A DNA stretch of 17,216 nucleotides. It comes from Clostridia bacterium (GTDB lineage: Bacteria; Bacillota; Clostridia; Oscillospirales; CAG-272). The DNA lies in the NCBI GenBank assembly GCA_024404435.1, contig JAKSPW010000007.1, forward strand, positions 1 through 17,216, written 5' to 3'. Made by a program: the position numbers and the translations under genes. Shown piece by piece: positions 6,314-15,390 of the stretch. The notes under the pieces are model-generated. The model saw only the letters and a list, made by a program, of their open reading frames with translations, searched no databases and was not told the origin of the DNA. Within the stretch, counting starts at the first letter, position 1, and each line of letters starts with the position of its first letter.

Positions 6314-7375
6314 TCAGTCGAGGTTTTTCGTCCAGCCGAACGTGTCCTCGATCTTGCCCCACTGGATGCCCGTGAGCGTGTCGTAGAGGTGCTGCGTGAC
6401 TTCGCCGATCTTGCCGCCGTTCACGATATACACCTTATCCTTGTAGCAGAGCTCGCCGATCGGAGAAACGACTGCAGCCGTGCCGCAGCCCCAAGCCTCT
6501 TCGAGCGTGCCGTCAGCCATTGCGTTCGAGAGCTCTTCAACGCTCAGAAGTCTTTCGCTGACCTTGTAGCCCTCTTTTTTGAGGATCTCGATGCAGGACT
6601 TTCTCGTGATGCCGGGGAGGATCGAGCCCGTGAGAGCGGGAGTGACGACCTCACCGTTTATCTTGAACATGACGTTCATCGCGCCGACTTCCTCGATGTA
6701 CTTTCTCTCGACGCCGTCGAGCCAGAGCACCTGGGAATAACCCTTGTCCTCTGCCTTCTTGCCGGCGCGGTTGGATGCAGCGTAGTTACCGCCGCACTTA
6801 GCGTATCCGGTACCGCCGCGGACTGCTCTGACGTCATCGGATTCGATCATGATGCGAACGGGGTTGATGCCCTCTTTGTAGTAGCTTCCGACGGGGGATG
6901 CGATGATGATGAACGTTGCGTGCTTCACGGAGTGAACGCCGAGTGTCTCGTCGTTGCCGAACATGAACGGTCTGAGGTAAAGGGACGTGCCCTCTGCCGA
7001 CGGAGTCCAATCCTCTTCGCATTTCACGAACGTGAGAAGCGCTTCCATAGCATCTTCTTCGGGGATCTCGGGCAGGCAGAGACGCTCTGCCGAGTTGTTC
7101 ATGCGGCGGATGTTCTCGATCGGTCTGAAGAGCTGGACCTTGCCGTCTTTTCTGCGGTAAGCCTTGAGACCCTCGAAGATCTCGGAGCCATAGTGGAGAA
7201 CGGTGGACGCGGGATGGATCGACAGATTTTCAAACGGAACGATGCGGGCGTCGTGCCAGCCTTCGCCGTCCGTCCAGTCCATGATGAACATGTGATCCGT
7301 AAAGATCTTTCCGAAGCCGAGCTCGGAAGTCGGTTTTGCCTTCGGGTTTGCTGTTTTTGTGATCGTGATTTTCAT
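6314..7375 (-). CDS. ilvE: Branched-chain amino acid aminotransferase
   Basis: A 353-residue class IV PLP aminotransferase of the usual length for BCAT. The PLP lysine is K193 in YAKCGGNYAAS, followed by QVLWLDG and the EEVGAMN signature (228-234) and LTGSILPGITR. It interconverts 2-oxo acids and leucine, isoleucine or valine using glutamate/2-oxoglutarate in the cytosol. It is the last gene of the operon, 10 bases after vorC, with a GGGGG ribosome binding site. Behind a 2-oxoacid:ferredoxin oxidoreductase it would either feed 2-oxo acids to that enzyme or, as the T-box suggests, convert newly made 2-oxo acids to amino acids. Confidence 0.95.
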   Translation of the reverse strand: MKITITKTANPKAKPTSELGFGKIFTDHMFIMDWTDGEGWHDARIVPFENLSIHPASTVLHYGSEIFEGLKAYRRKDGKVQLFRPIENIRRMNNSAERLCLPEIPEEDAMEALLTFVKCEEDWTPSAEGTSLYLRPFMFGNDETLGVHSVKHATFIIIASPVGSYYKEGINPVRIMIESDDVRAVRGGTGYAKCGGNYAASNRAGKKAEDKGYSQVLWLDGVERKYIEEVGAMNVMFKINGEVVTPALTGSILPGITRKSCIEILKKEGYKVSERLLSVEELSNAMADGTLEEAWGCGTAAVVSPIGELCYKDKVYIVNGGKIGEVTQHLYDTLTGIQWGKIEDTFGWTKNLD

Positions 7376-7385
7376 ATTTTCCCCC

Positions 7386-7915
7386 TTAAAACTCCGCGCC
7401 GAGCTTTATCGCCTTGAGGTTGACCTCAAGCATGTCTGCGTGCTTTGCGGAAATTACTTTTTTGAGCGCCGCCATGACGCCTTCTTCGGTGTACTCACCG
7501 GTTTCTTTAAGTATTTTGCCGAGGATTATCATATTTGCGAGCGTCGGGAAGCCGTTCTCGCTCGCCATAGCCGTTGCGGGGATGTAGAACGCCTTTACGT
7601 CGTCGCGTGCGACCTTTCTCTCGATGAGAGTGGAGTCCGCGAAGATCATGCCGCCCTTCACGACTGCGTTTTCATAGCGGTCGAGGGACGGGAGGTTCAT
7701 CGCGACGAGGACGTCGGGCTCGGAAACGATCGGAGAGCCGACCGTGATATCGCTGACTACGACGCCGCACGATGCAGTGCCGCCGCGCATTTCAGGGCCG
7801 TAGGACGGGAGCCAGCTTACCTGTCTGTTCTCGGTGAGTGCCTTATAAGCCACGAACTTGCCGGCGAAAAGGATGCCCTGACCGCCGAAGCCGGAGAAAA
7901 GATACTTTGTAGTGC

Positions 7916-7919
<4 letters not shown>
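7386..7919 (-). CDS. vorC: 2-oxoacid:ferredoxin oxidoreductase, gamma subunit
   Basis: A 177-residue gamma subunit. FSGFGGQGILFAGK near the N terminus is the family hallmark, followed by PSYGPEMRGGTASC and VSEPDVLVAMN. With the alpha, beta and delta subunits it forms the complex that couples reversible oxidative decarboxylation of a 2-oxo acid to ferredoxin and CoA. The ATG overlaps the vorA stop (ATGA, 7916-7919), so the two are translationally coupled. The subunit itself does not tell branched-chain (VOR) from 2-oxoglutarate (KOR) specificity; ilvE next door favours VOR. Confidence 0.9.
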
Positions 7920-8673
<754 letters not shown>

Positions 8674-8674
<1 letters not shown>

Positions 8675-9697
8675 TATCTGTCTCCTCCTTCATTTGCTTT
8701 TTTGATCGCTTCGAGCACCTGCTCGGGGGACGGGATCATACCGCCCGCTCTGTTGCAGAGGGTGACGGGACGGCGGCACTCGGTCGCGAGTCTTACGTCC
8801 TCGATCATCTGACCCATCGAAAGCTCGACGGAGATGAACGCCTTCGCGTGATCCGCCGCCTTCGCGAACGGAGCCTTCGGGAACGGCCAGAGCGTGATCG
8901 GGCGGATAAGTCCTGCCTTGATGCCGGCTTTTCTCGCTTCGTCGACAGCGTTGCGTGAAACGCGGGCGGCGATGCCGAATGCGGCAACGACGACGTCGGC
9001 GTCTTCGGTGAGGTATTCCTCATACATCACTTCGTTCTTCTCGACCTCGGCGTAACGCTCGTATCTCTTGAAGTTGAACTCCTCGAGTTCTTCCGGAACG
9101 AGGGAAAGGGAGTTGACGATATTGTGCTCTCTCTTCATCTTCGTGCCGTTCGTTGCCCACGGCTTCTCGGGTGCGGGCGCGACCTTGAGGTCGAGCTCTA
9201 CCGGCTCCATCATCTGACCCATCGTGCCGTCCGCGAGGATCATGGAGGTCATTCTGTATTTGTCGGCAAGCTCGAAGCCCTTGACGGTGAGCTCTGCCAT
9301 TTCCTGAACGGATGCGGGTGCGAGGACGATCATGTGATAGTCGCCGTGTCCGCCGCCGCGCGTTGCCTGGAAGTAGTCGGACTGGCTGGGCTGGATGCCG
9401 CCGAGTCCGGGGCCGCCTCTCTGCACGTTGACGACGAGTGCGGGAAGGTCCGCGCCTGCGAGGTAGGAGATGCCCTCTCCCTTGAGGGAGATTCCGGGGC
9501 TCGTAGCCCATATTGAGCGCCGCGATCTCGCTCTCAGCCTGAAGGAAAACGCCTCCGATCTTCGGCATCTTCTTTGCCATGTATGCCGCGACCTCCGTCT
9601 GAGGAGTGATCGGATATCCGAAATAGTGACGGCAGCCCGCGATTATAGCCGCTTCGGCGATCGCTTCGTTGCCTTTCATCAATACTTTGTCGCCCAT
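8674..9697 (-). pseudogene. vorB: 2-oxoacid:ferredoxin oxidoreductase, alpha subunit, interrupted by a frame-disrupting deletion
   Basis: The N-terminal part starts at 9697 ([20 protein letters not shown], then GYPITPQTE and [13 protein letters not shown]). The frame then breaks at about 9499-9503. In the next frame the protein resumes with [16 protein letters not shown], then [20 protein letters not shown] and so on to the stop at 8674. In relatives about a dozen residues, including a Ser/Thr-rich stretch before SPGISL, lie between these parts; here they are missing together with a length that is not a multiple of three. Everything on either side looks intact and conserved. This is either a real inactivating deletion or, quite plausibly, an assembly or sequencing error in an otherwise functional gene. 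It is the catalytic alpha subunit that shapes the 2-oxo acid site with vorA. Confidence 0.85.
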
Positions 9698-9701
9698 TTT
9701 T

Positions 9702-9911
9702 TCAGTCCCTTTCTACCTTAATTATGCAATCGGGGCACATCGTCGCGCAGAATGCGCAGCCGATGCACGCCTTCTCGTCCGTCAGAATTGCCGGATGATG
9801 TCCTTTTTTGTTGATCACGTCTGTCGCAAGCTTCAAAAGTCCCTTGGGGCAGGCGTCGATGCAGAGCCCGCAACCCTTACAGTTGTCTGATTTGAACGTC
9901 AGTTTTGCCAT
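9702..9911 (-). CDS. vorD: 2-oxoacid:ferredoxin oxidoreductase, delta (2[4Fe-4S] ferredoxin) subunit
   Basis: A 69-residue ferredoxin-like subunit with two classic C-x2-C-x2-C-x3-C clusters: C11, C14, C17, C21 and C49, C52, C55, C59. It passes electrons between the TPP centre and external ferredoxin. It is the first subunit gene of the complex, four bases ahead of vorB, with a good AAGAAAGGA ribosome binding site. The order delta, alpha, beta, gamma is typical of four-subunit VOR/KOR enzymes of anaerobes. Confidence 0.93.
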   Translation of the reverse strand: MAKLTFKSDNCKGCGLCIDACPKGLLKLATDVINKKGHHPAILTDEKACIGCAFCATMCPDCIIKVERD

Positions 9912-9932
9912 AATATATATCCTTTCTTAAAT

Positions 9933-10580
9933 TTATATCGGTTTCTTTTGCAGAGTCAGCGGGAATGCTCCGAGCTCCTCTGCGATATCGTCTCTCGCCG
10001 TCGTGAGCACTATCGGGAGTCCCGAGAGGCGTGAGACCGCTTCCGCGTACTCCGCGCTCTCCAGAACGGTTTCGGGTGTTGTCAGCTCACCGAGGTTCGA
10101 GTTGTTGACGATCCCCGTGAACGGGAGCCGGCACGCCGTCTCGATCTCGTGCATCACCTCGACGGTGGATTCGGCGTCGGGCGTCAGCGGACGGTATTTG
10201 TTGATGACGAGGAGCATGTCGAAGTCCCCACTCTCTTTTATCGCGGGTGCGATCCTTCCGAGCGCGAGCGCACCTCTGTCGTCGCCTCCGACGTCGACTA
10301 TCGTCTTCATGTCCGCGTTTTCCGTGATCGCGTAGATCTCGGCGGGAAGTGCGGGAGCGTCGAGGTTCGTGCCCGCGTATTCGGACGCGATGACGCGGAT
10401 GCCCGCTTCCTCAAGCTCTCTTCTGCTGTCCGTCGTGCGGAAGTACGGATTCACGATGTCGAGGTCGGCGATCGCGGTGTCGGGGTACTGCTTTTTGAGG
10501 TCGAACGCCATGTTGACCGCGATGTTCGTCTTTCCGCTTCCGTAATGTCCGCAGACGAGTGTTACGTGTTTATATTTCAT
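9933..10580 (-). CDS. MinD/CooC-like P-loop ATPase of unknown role
   Basis: A 215-residue protein. Walker A is GHYGSGKT (11-18), followed by NIAVNMAF, and a Walker B-like IADLDIVNPYF around 37-47. The pattern is that of SIMIBI-class NTPases (MinD, CooC, ParA), but the signature lysine of the deviant Walker A is absent. DVGGDDRGALALG in mid-protein and VINKYRP are also typical of that fold. It starts two bases after the stop of the acyl-CoA synthetase gene and sits between it and vorD, so it is surely part of the operon. Cofactor insertion or maturation of the iron-sulfur enzyme is one possibility, by analogy with CooC; nothing in the sequence proves it. There is no membrane segment. Confidence 0.75.
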   Translation of the reverse strand: MKYKHVTLVCGHYGSGKTNIAVNMAFDLKKQYPDTAIADLDIVNPYFRTTDSRRELEEAGIRVIASEYAGTNLDAPALPAEIYAITENADMKTIVDVGGDDRGALALGRIAPAIKESGDFDMLLVINKYRPLTPDAESTVEVMHEIETACRLPFTGIVNNSNLGELTTPETVLESAEYAEAVSRLSGLPIVLTTARDDIAEELGAFPLTLQKKPI

Positions 10581-10582
10581 TT

Positions 10583-12850
10583 TTACAGCTTATTTCTGAT
10601 TATTTTTCCGCTTATCGTCTTGGGAAGCTCTTTTTTGAACTCGACGATCCTCGGATACTTGTAGGGAGCCGTGTTTTCCTTGACGTACTGCTGGATCTGC
10701 TTCTTGAGCTCGTCCGTCGGCTCGGTGCCGCCCACGAGCACGATGCTCGCCTTGACGACCTGTCCTCTGACCTCGTCGGGTGCGGCGGATACTCCGCATT
10801 CGAGCACGTACGGCAGTTCCATTATGACGCTTTCGATCTCGAACGGGCCGATACGGTAGCCGGACGACTTGATGACGTCGTCGACTCTGCCGACGTACCA
10901 GAAGAAGCCGTCCTCATCGCGCCATGCCGTGTCTCCGGTGTGGTAATAACCGTCGTGCAGGACCTCGCGCGTTCTTTCTTCGTCCTTGTAATATCCGGCG
11001 AAGAGTCCGCAGGGAACCTTGTCGGAGATCTTGACCACGATCTCACCGGTCTCACCGTCGGGAACGGGATCTCCGTTCTCATCGACGAGGTCGACATCAT
11101 AAAGCGGAACGGGCTTGCCCATTGAGCCGACCTTGTGAACGTCGCCCATGAGGTTTGCGATCGTCAGAGTCAGTTCGGTCTGACCGAAGCCTTCCATGAC
11201 GGACAGTCCCGTTATCTTCTTGAACTGCTTGTAGACCTCGGGGTTGAGTGCTTCTCCCGCCGTCGTCATGCGCTTGACGGAGGAGAGATCGTATTTCGAG
11301 ATGTCTTCCTTTATCATCATGCGCAGCATCGTGGGAGGTGCGCAGAAGGTCGTGATGTTGTATTTCGCAAACATCGGGAGGATGTCCGCTGCCGAGAAGC
11401 GGTCAAAGTCGTAGGTGAACACCGCGCCCTCGCAGAGCCACTGTCCGTACAGCTTGCCCCAGAGAGCCTTGCCCCAGCCCGTCTCGGAGATCGTGAAATG
11501 AAGTCCGTCGGGATCGACTCCGTGCCAGTATTTGGCCGTGATATAGTGTCCGAGCGGATACTTGTAGGTGTGCGTCGCGATCTTCGGATAACCCGTCGTG
11601 CCCGAGGTGAAGAACATGAGCATCGGGTCGTCTCCGCAGGGAGTGTCCTCGGTGCGGTAGAAGTGTGCGCTGTACAGCGGGAAGTCTTCGTTGAGGCTGT
11701 GCCAGCCCTCTCTCCTCTCGTCTCCGACGATGATCTTCGTCTTCAGCGTGGGAGAAGTCTTTTCGGCGAGTTCTATCTGACGAGCCGCTGCGCCGTGAGA
11801 GGTCGCGATGACTGCCGAGACTTCAGCCTTGTTGAAACGGTACTCGAAGTCGTGCGCCTGAAGCTGATCCGTTGCGGGGATCGCGACGGCACCGAGCTTG
11901 TGGAGCGCGATGATCGAATACCAGAACTCGTATCTGCGGCGCAGGACGAGCATGACGCGGTCGCCCTTGCCGATGCCGAGAGATTTGAAATAGTTCGCGC
12001 ACTGATTGGACGCGCGGCGGATGTCGTTGAAGGTGAAGCGTCTCTCCGTCTTATCCTCGTCGACGTGTACCATAGCGAGTCTGTCGGGCTCGCGCTTTGC
12101 GATCGCATCGACGATGTCGAACGCGAAATTGAATTTGTCTTCGTTCCTGAACTCGATCTTTTCGAGCTTGCCGTCCTCGTTTTCCGTGCAGGTGATGAAC
12201 TCGTCGCAGGCGAGGCGGCGGGAAACCGCTTCCTTTCCGGGGAGCAGAGTGTCGCGCACGAGAGTTTCCGTCTCGTTTTCGCCGGGGAGTATGACCGCGA
12301 TGAAGAGCACGTCCTCTCCGTCGACGGCGATCATGCCGTGAGGCGTCGAACTGTTATAATAGATACTGTCGCCCTCACCGAGGTATTCGACGTTGTCGCC
12401 GACCTGGATCTTCATTTTGCCGCTCATGATGAAGTCGAACTCCTGACCGGAGTGCTTCGTTAAGTGGATCGGCTTCGTCTGAAGCTCGGCGTTGTACTCG
12501 TATTTTACCCAATACGGCTCCGCGATCTTGCCTCTGAAGAGCGGCGCGAGGTTCTGTATTTCGATGCCGTCCTCTCTTGCCGTCTCGATGCCGTGTCCGC
12601 GGCGCGTGACGGTATAGGACTTCAGATGTGCGCTCGTGCCCTCGAGAAGGTCGGTGATGCCGATGCCGAACGCGAGAGAGCATTTATGTATGAACGTGAA
12701 CGGAAAATCGAGCTCGCCCGCCTCGTACCGTCTGTACTCGTCGAGCGTGACCTCCGTCTTCTTTGCCATTTCGTTCTCATCGAGGCCGCAGATCTCCCGC
12801 ATTTCCTTTATTCTTTTTGCGACCTCGAGAAGCTTTACGTTGTCAGACAT
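10583..12850 (-). CDS. XRE-cupin-acyl-CoA synthetase fusion protein (MACS-like)
   Basis: A 755-residue three-domain protein. Residues about 5-70 form an XRE-type helix-turn-helix (AKRIKEMREICGLDENEMA...EYRRYEAGE). Residues about 115-192 form a cupin (H133-SGQEF, GEGDSIYYNSSTPHG). Residues about 215-755 form a complete AMP-forming synthetase: TSGTTGYPK (415-423), GFGQTE (554-559), YHTGD (636-640), GRVDDVIKSSGYRIGPFE (654-671) and catalytic K749 in TISGKII. SETGWGKALWGKLYGQW resembles medium-chain/branched acyl-CoA synthetases. It should activate a short or branched acid to its CoA ester for the oxidoreductase downstream. I chose ATG 12850, with AAAGG 8 bases upstream; a TTG at 12880 lies in the terminator. 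It is first in the T-box operon. The HTH-cupin part resembles PuuR/SutR-type repressors, so the enzyme may regulate its own operon (inference). Confidence 0.88.
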   Translation of the reverse strand: MSDNVKLLEVAKRIKEMREICGLDENEMAKKTEVTLDEYRRYEAGELDFPFTFIHKCSLAFGIGITDLLEGTSAHLKSYTVTRRGHGIETAREDGIEIQNLAPLFRGKIAEPYWVKYEYNAELQTKPIHLTKHSGQEFDFIMSGKMKIQVGDNVEYLGEGDSIYYNSSTPHGMIAVDGEDVLFIAVILPGENETETLVRDTLLPGKEAVSRRLACDEFITCTENEDGKLEKIEFRNEDKFNFAFDIVDAIAKREPDRLAMVHVDEDKTERRFTFNDIRRASNQCANYFKSLGIGKGDRVMLVLRRRYEFWYSIIALHKLGAVAIPATDQLQAHDFEYRFNKAEVSAVIATSHGAAARQIELAEKTSPTLKTKIIVGDERREGWHSLNEDFPLYSAHFYRTEDTPCGDDPMLMFFTSGTTGYPKIATHTYKYPLGHYITAKYWHGVDPDGLHFTISETGWGKALWGKLYGQWLCEGAVFTYDFDRFSAADILPMFAKYNITTFCAPPTMLRMMIKEDISKYDLSSVKRMTTAGEALNPEVYKQFKKITGLSVMEGFGQTELTLTIANLMGDVHKVGSMGKPVPLYDVDLVDENGDPVPDGETGEIVVKISDKVPCGLFAGYYKDEERTREVLHDGYYHTGDTAWRDEDGFFWYVGRVDDVIKSSGYRIGPFEIESVIMELPYVLECGVSAAPDEVRGQVVKASIVLVGGTEPTDELKKQIQQYVKENTAPYKYPRIVEFKKELPKTISGKIIRNKL

Positions 12851-12878
12851 TTCGTACACCTTTCTTTTACGGCGGTGC

Positions 12879-12917
12879 AAAACAGAAAACCCGCCTCAAA
12901 ATATCTTTGAGACGGGT
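12879..12917 (-). terminator. T-box-controlled terminator of the branched-chain operon
   Basis: ACCCGTCTCAAA pairs with TTTGAGGCGGGT (12889-12900 with 12906-12917, one G-U pair) around a 5-base loop. A run TTTTCTGTTTT follows on the minus strand. It ends about 30 bases before the start codon of the synthetase gene. Confidence 0.9.
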
Positions 12918-13145
12918 GAATTTCATCCGCGGTACCACTCAAATTGCAGACTGTCGTCTGCCTCTCTTCGAAACCTATCAGTTTCTATGCTTTTACGCAG
13001 CAGTCACGGGAGACGCCTACTTGAAATCTTTCGGATCTCCGGCTCGGAAGCGATGGGCATTACGGACTCCCGCTGTCGGCTTTCACCTGCCGCCGACTCT
13101 CTTTGAAGCGTGCGTCCCGCCGTCTTCGTCACAGCCTTTTATCAT
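12887..13145 (-). promoter_or_regulatory. T-box leader of the branched-chain operon, candidate specifier AUC (Ile)
   Basis: The T-box GAGTGGTACCGCGG is at 12927-12940. The stem I distal hairpin GTCGGC/GCCGAC (13075-13097) carries the GGTGAAA loop and follows AAAGAGA. At the base of stem I, GAAG pairs with CTTC just before CGAGCC. Counting back from that helix by the rule that fits the Leu leader, one purine (G) precedes helix CTTC and the specifier is ATC at 13052-13054, isoleucine. The loop upstream of it is longer than usual, so the amino acid is less sure than the T-box itself. Uncharged tRNA would switch on the whole operon. Confidence 0.88.
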
Positions 13146-13151
13146 GCACCG

Positions 13152-13180
13152 ATTATACCACCGGACCGGTGGTTTGTCAA
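13152..13180 (-). promoter_or_regulatory. Consensus promoter of the branched-chain operon
   Basis: TTGACA (13175-13180) and TATAAT (13152-13157) on the minus strand are both perfect and exactly 17 bases apart. The predicted start is near 13145, a few bases before stem I of the T-box. It begins about 32 bases after the argF stop codon; no clear argF terminator separates them. Confidence 0.92.
13157..13173. promoter_or_regulatory. Palindromic operator filling the -35/-10 spacer
   Basis: ACCACCGG-A-CCGGTGGT is a perfect inverted repeat with 8-base arms around one central base. It covers nearly the whole promoter spacer, where a bound dimer would block RNA polymerase. No second copy was noticed in the window. 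The regulator is unknown; the XRE domain encoded immediately downstream is an obvious candidate. Confidence 0.7.
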
Positions 13181-13211
13181 TAGTTTTTGACACAGCTTTT
13201 ACCTTACCTAT

Positions 13212-14204
13212 TTAATCCGCGAGAGTCGCCGCCACTACCGATGTCACGGGGTGGACTCTGTTCCCAGCCCCGTCGAAGACGATCGAAGCGTCGCTTTCAA
13301 AGACCTCGTCGGTGACCTCCATGCAGTCGATGCCGTACTTGTCGTACACCTCGCGTCCGATCTTCGTCTTCAGGTCGTGGAAGGCGGGCAGACAGTGCAT
13401 GAACACGCAGTTTTCTCCCGCGTTTTCCATGAGAGTTTTCGTCACTCTGTACGGAGTGAGATCGGCGATCCTTTCCTTCCAGACGGAATCGGGCTCGCCC
13501 ATCGACACCCACACGTCGGTGTATATCACATGTGCGCCATTCGTCGCCTTGACGGGATCGCTCTCGAACTCGAGCACGGCGCCCGTCTTCTCTGCGATCT
13601 TTTTACATTCCGCGACGAGCTCCGCGTTCGGGAAATACTTCTCCGGCGCGCACGCGACGAAGTGCATGCCCATCTTCGTGCAGCCGACCATGAGCGAGTT
13701 GCCCATGTTGTATCTCGCGTCGCCCATATATACGAATTTAATTCCCTCAAGAGTGCCGAAGCGCTCCTTCACGGTCAGGAAGTCGGCGAGTATCTGCGTC
13801 GGATGGTATTCGTTCGTGAGTCCGTTCCACACGGGAACTCCCGCGTATTTCGCAAGATCCTCGACAATCTCCTGTCCGTAGCCTCTGTACTCGATGCCGT
13901 CGAACATCCTGCCGAGTGCCCGTGCCGTGTCGGCGATGCTCTCCTTCTTGCCGATCTGCGATCCCGACGGATCGAGATAGACCGCCGTCATTCCGAGGTC
14001 GGAGGCCGCGACTTCAAAGGCGCAGCGCGTGCGCGTGCTCGTCTTCTCGAAGATTAGCGCGACATTCTTTCCCTCGCACAGTCTGTGAGGAGTTCCCGCC
14101 TTCTTGTCGGCCTTCAGCTTTGCGGCAAGGCCGATGAGAGAATTTATTTCGTCCGGCGTGAAATCGAGAAGCTTCAGAAAGCTTTTTCCGGTAAAGCCAA
14201 GCAT
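13212..14204 (-). CDS. argF: Ornithine carbamoyltransferase
   Basis: A 330-residue enzyme of normal length. Carbamoyl-phosphate site STRTR is at 56-60, HPTQ at 134-137, the ornithine-binding DVWVSMGE at 230-237 and the catalytic HCLP at 270-273. It makes citrulline from ornithine and carbamoyl phosphate in arginine biosynthesis. It is the last gene of the arg cluster, 15 bases after argD, with AAAGGA 8 bases ahead of the ATG. A catabolic (arginine deiminase pathway) role is unlikely given argJ, argB and argD alongside. Confidence 0.96.
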   Translation of the reverse strand: MLGFTGKSFLKLLDFTPDEINSLIGLAAKLKADKKAGTPHRLCEGKNVALIFEKTSTRTRCAFEVAASDLGMTAVYLDPSGSQIGKKESIADTARALGRMFDGIEYRGYGQEIVEDLAKYAGVPVWNGLTNEYHPTQILADFLTVKERFGTLEGIKFVYMGDARYNMGNSLMVGCTKMGMHFVACAPEKYFPNAELVAECKKIAEKTGAVLEFESDPVKATNGAHVIYTDVWVSMGEPDSVWKERIADLTPYRVTKTLMENAGENCVFMHCLPAFHDLKTKIGREVYDKYGIDCMEVTDEVFESDASIVFDGAGNRVHPVTSVVAATLAD

Positions 14205-14219
14205 TGTTTAAGTCCTTTC

Positions 14220-15389
14220 TTATTCGGCGCAGACCTCTGCGATGACGTCAAGCGCCTCCGCGAGGAGCTCCGTCGGGATGTTCAGCGCGGGAAGAAGCCT
14301 GATCTTCTCTTTTGCCGTAAGGCAGAGAACGCCTTTTTCGATGAGCTTTGAGACGATCTCCTTCGCGGGCTTTTCGGGCAGGATGCCGATCATGAGGCCG
14401 AGTCCCGTGACGCTCTTTATTCCCGGTTTTCCCGTGAGAGTGTCGAAGATCATTTTGCTCTTTTCGGTGACCTCATCCATGAGCGCGTCGTCGATACGCG
14501 AGAAAATGTTGACGGCTCCCGCGCAGCAGACGGGGTTTCCGCCGAAGGTCGAGCCGTGGTCGCCGGCAGAATATACGTCGCTGACCTTGTCGCTCAGAAG
14601 CGTAGCTCCGATCGGAAGTCCGCCGCCGAGTCCCTTCGCGGTCGTCACGATGTCGGGCTCGATGCCGTAGTGCATATAAGAATAAAGCTTTCCCGTTCTG
14701 CCGTTGCCGGTCTGGACCTCGTCGACGATGAGCAGGATGTCGTGTACCCTGCAGTACTCCGCGAGTTCCGTGATGAACTCACGGGACAGCGGCACGACGC
14801 CGCCCTCGCCCTGGATGCACTCGATCATGACTGCCGCGACCTCGCATCTCGCGCATACCGCTTTGAGTTCAAAGAGCTCTTCTCCTGCGTCGATGTACTC
14901 AAATCCCGGTGTCAGAGGGCCGAAATGGACGTGGAAATTAGTCTGTCCCGTTGCGGCGAGAGTCGTGACCGTTCTGCCGTGGAAGCTGTTCTTGAGCGTT
15001 ACTATCGTCGAATATTCCGAGCCTTTTTTCTTCGCCGCCCATTTTCTCGCCGCCTTGATGGCACACTCGTTTGCCTCAGCTCCCGAGTTCGAGAAGAAGA
15101 CCTTTTTCATGCCCGTTTTCTCGCAGAGCATTTCCGCGAGATCAGCGCACGGAGACGTATAGTAGAGGTTCGAGGTGTGCTGAACGAGAGAGAGCTGGCG
15201 CGTTACCGCCGCCTGCCATTCCCCGTCGGCCGCGCCGAACGCCGTCACTCCGATGCCGGAGCCGAGGTCGATGTACCTCTTGCCGTCCGTGTCGAACATC
15301 TCCGAGCCCTTGCCGTATGCGATCTCCACCGGGAAGCGCGCGTACGTGCCGGCAACGTATTTTTTATCTTTTTCGATAATCTTTCCCAT
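14220..15389 (-). CDS. argD: Acetylornithine aminotransferase
   Basis: A 389-residue class III PLP aminotransferase. SNSGAEA (100-106) binds the cofactor phosphate, DEVQTG (223-228) contacts the pyridine ring and K252 in TTAKGLGGG is the Schiff-base lysine. It converts N-acetylglutamate semialdehyde to N-acetylornithine with glutamate; members of this family may also serve lysine synthesis. Its ATG follows the argB stop after a single base, which implies coupled translation. Confidence 0.95.
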   Translation of the reverse strand: MGKIIEKDKKYVAGTYARFPVEIAYGKGSEMFDTDGKRYIDLGSGIGVTAFGAADGEWQAAVTRQLSLVQHTSNLYYTSPCADLAEMLCEKTGMKKVFFSNSGAEANECAIKAARKWAAKKKGSEYSTIVTLKNSFHGRTVTTLAATGQTNFHVHFGPLTPGFEYIDAGEELFELKAVCARCEVAAVMIECIQGEGGVVPLSREFITELAEYCRVHDILLIVDEVQTGNGRTGKLYSYMHYGIEPDIVTTAKGLGGGLPIGATLLSDKVSDVYSAGDHGSTFGGNPVCCAGAVNIFSRIDDALMDEVTEKSKMIFDTLTGKPGIKSVTGLGLMIGILPEKPAKEIVSKLIEKGVLCLTAKEKIRLLPALNIPTELLAEALDVIAEVCAE

Positions 15390-15390
15390 A

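Noticed and set aside
12848..12880. Upstream TTG start for the XRE-cupin synthetase
   Set aside because: It falls in the T-tract of the T-box terminator and has no ribosome binding site; ATG at 12850 has a well-spaced one.
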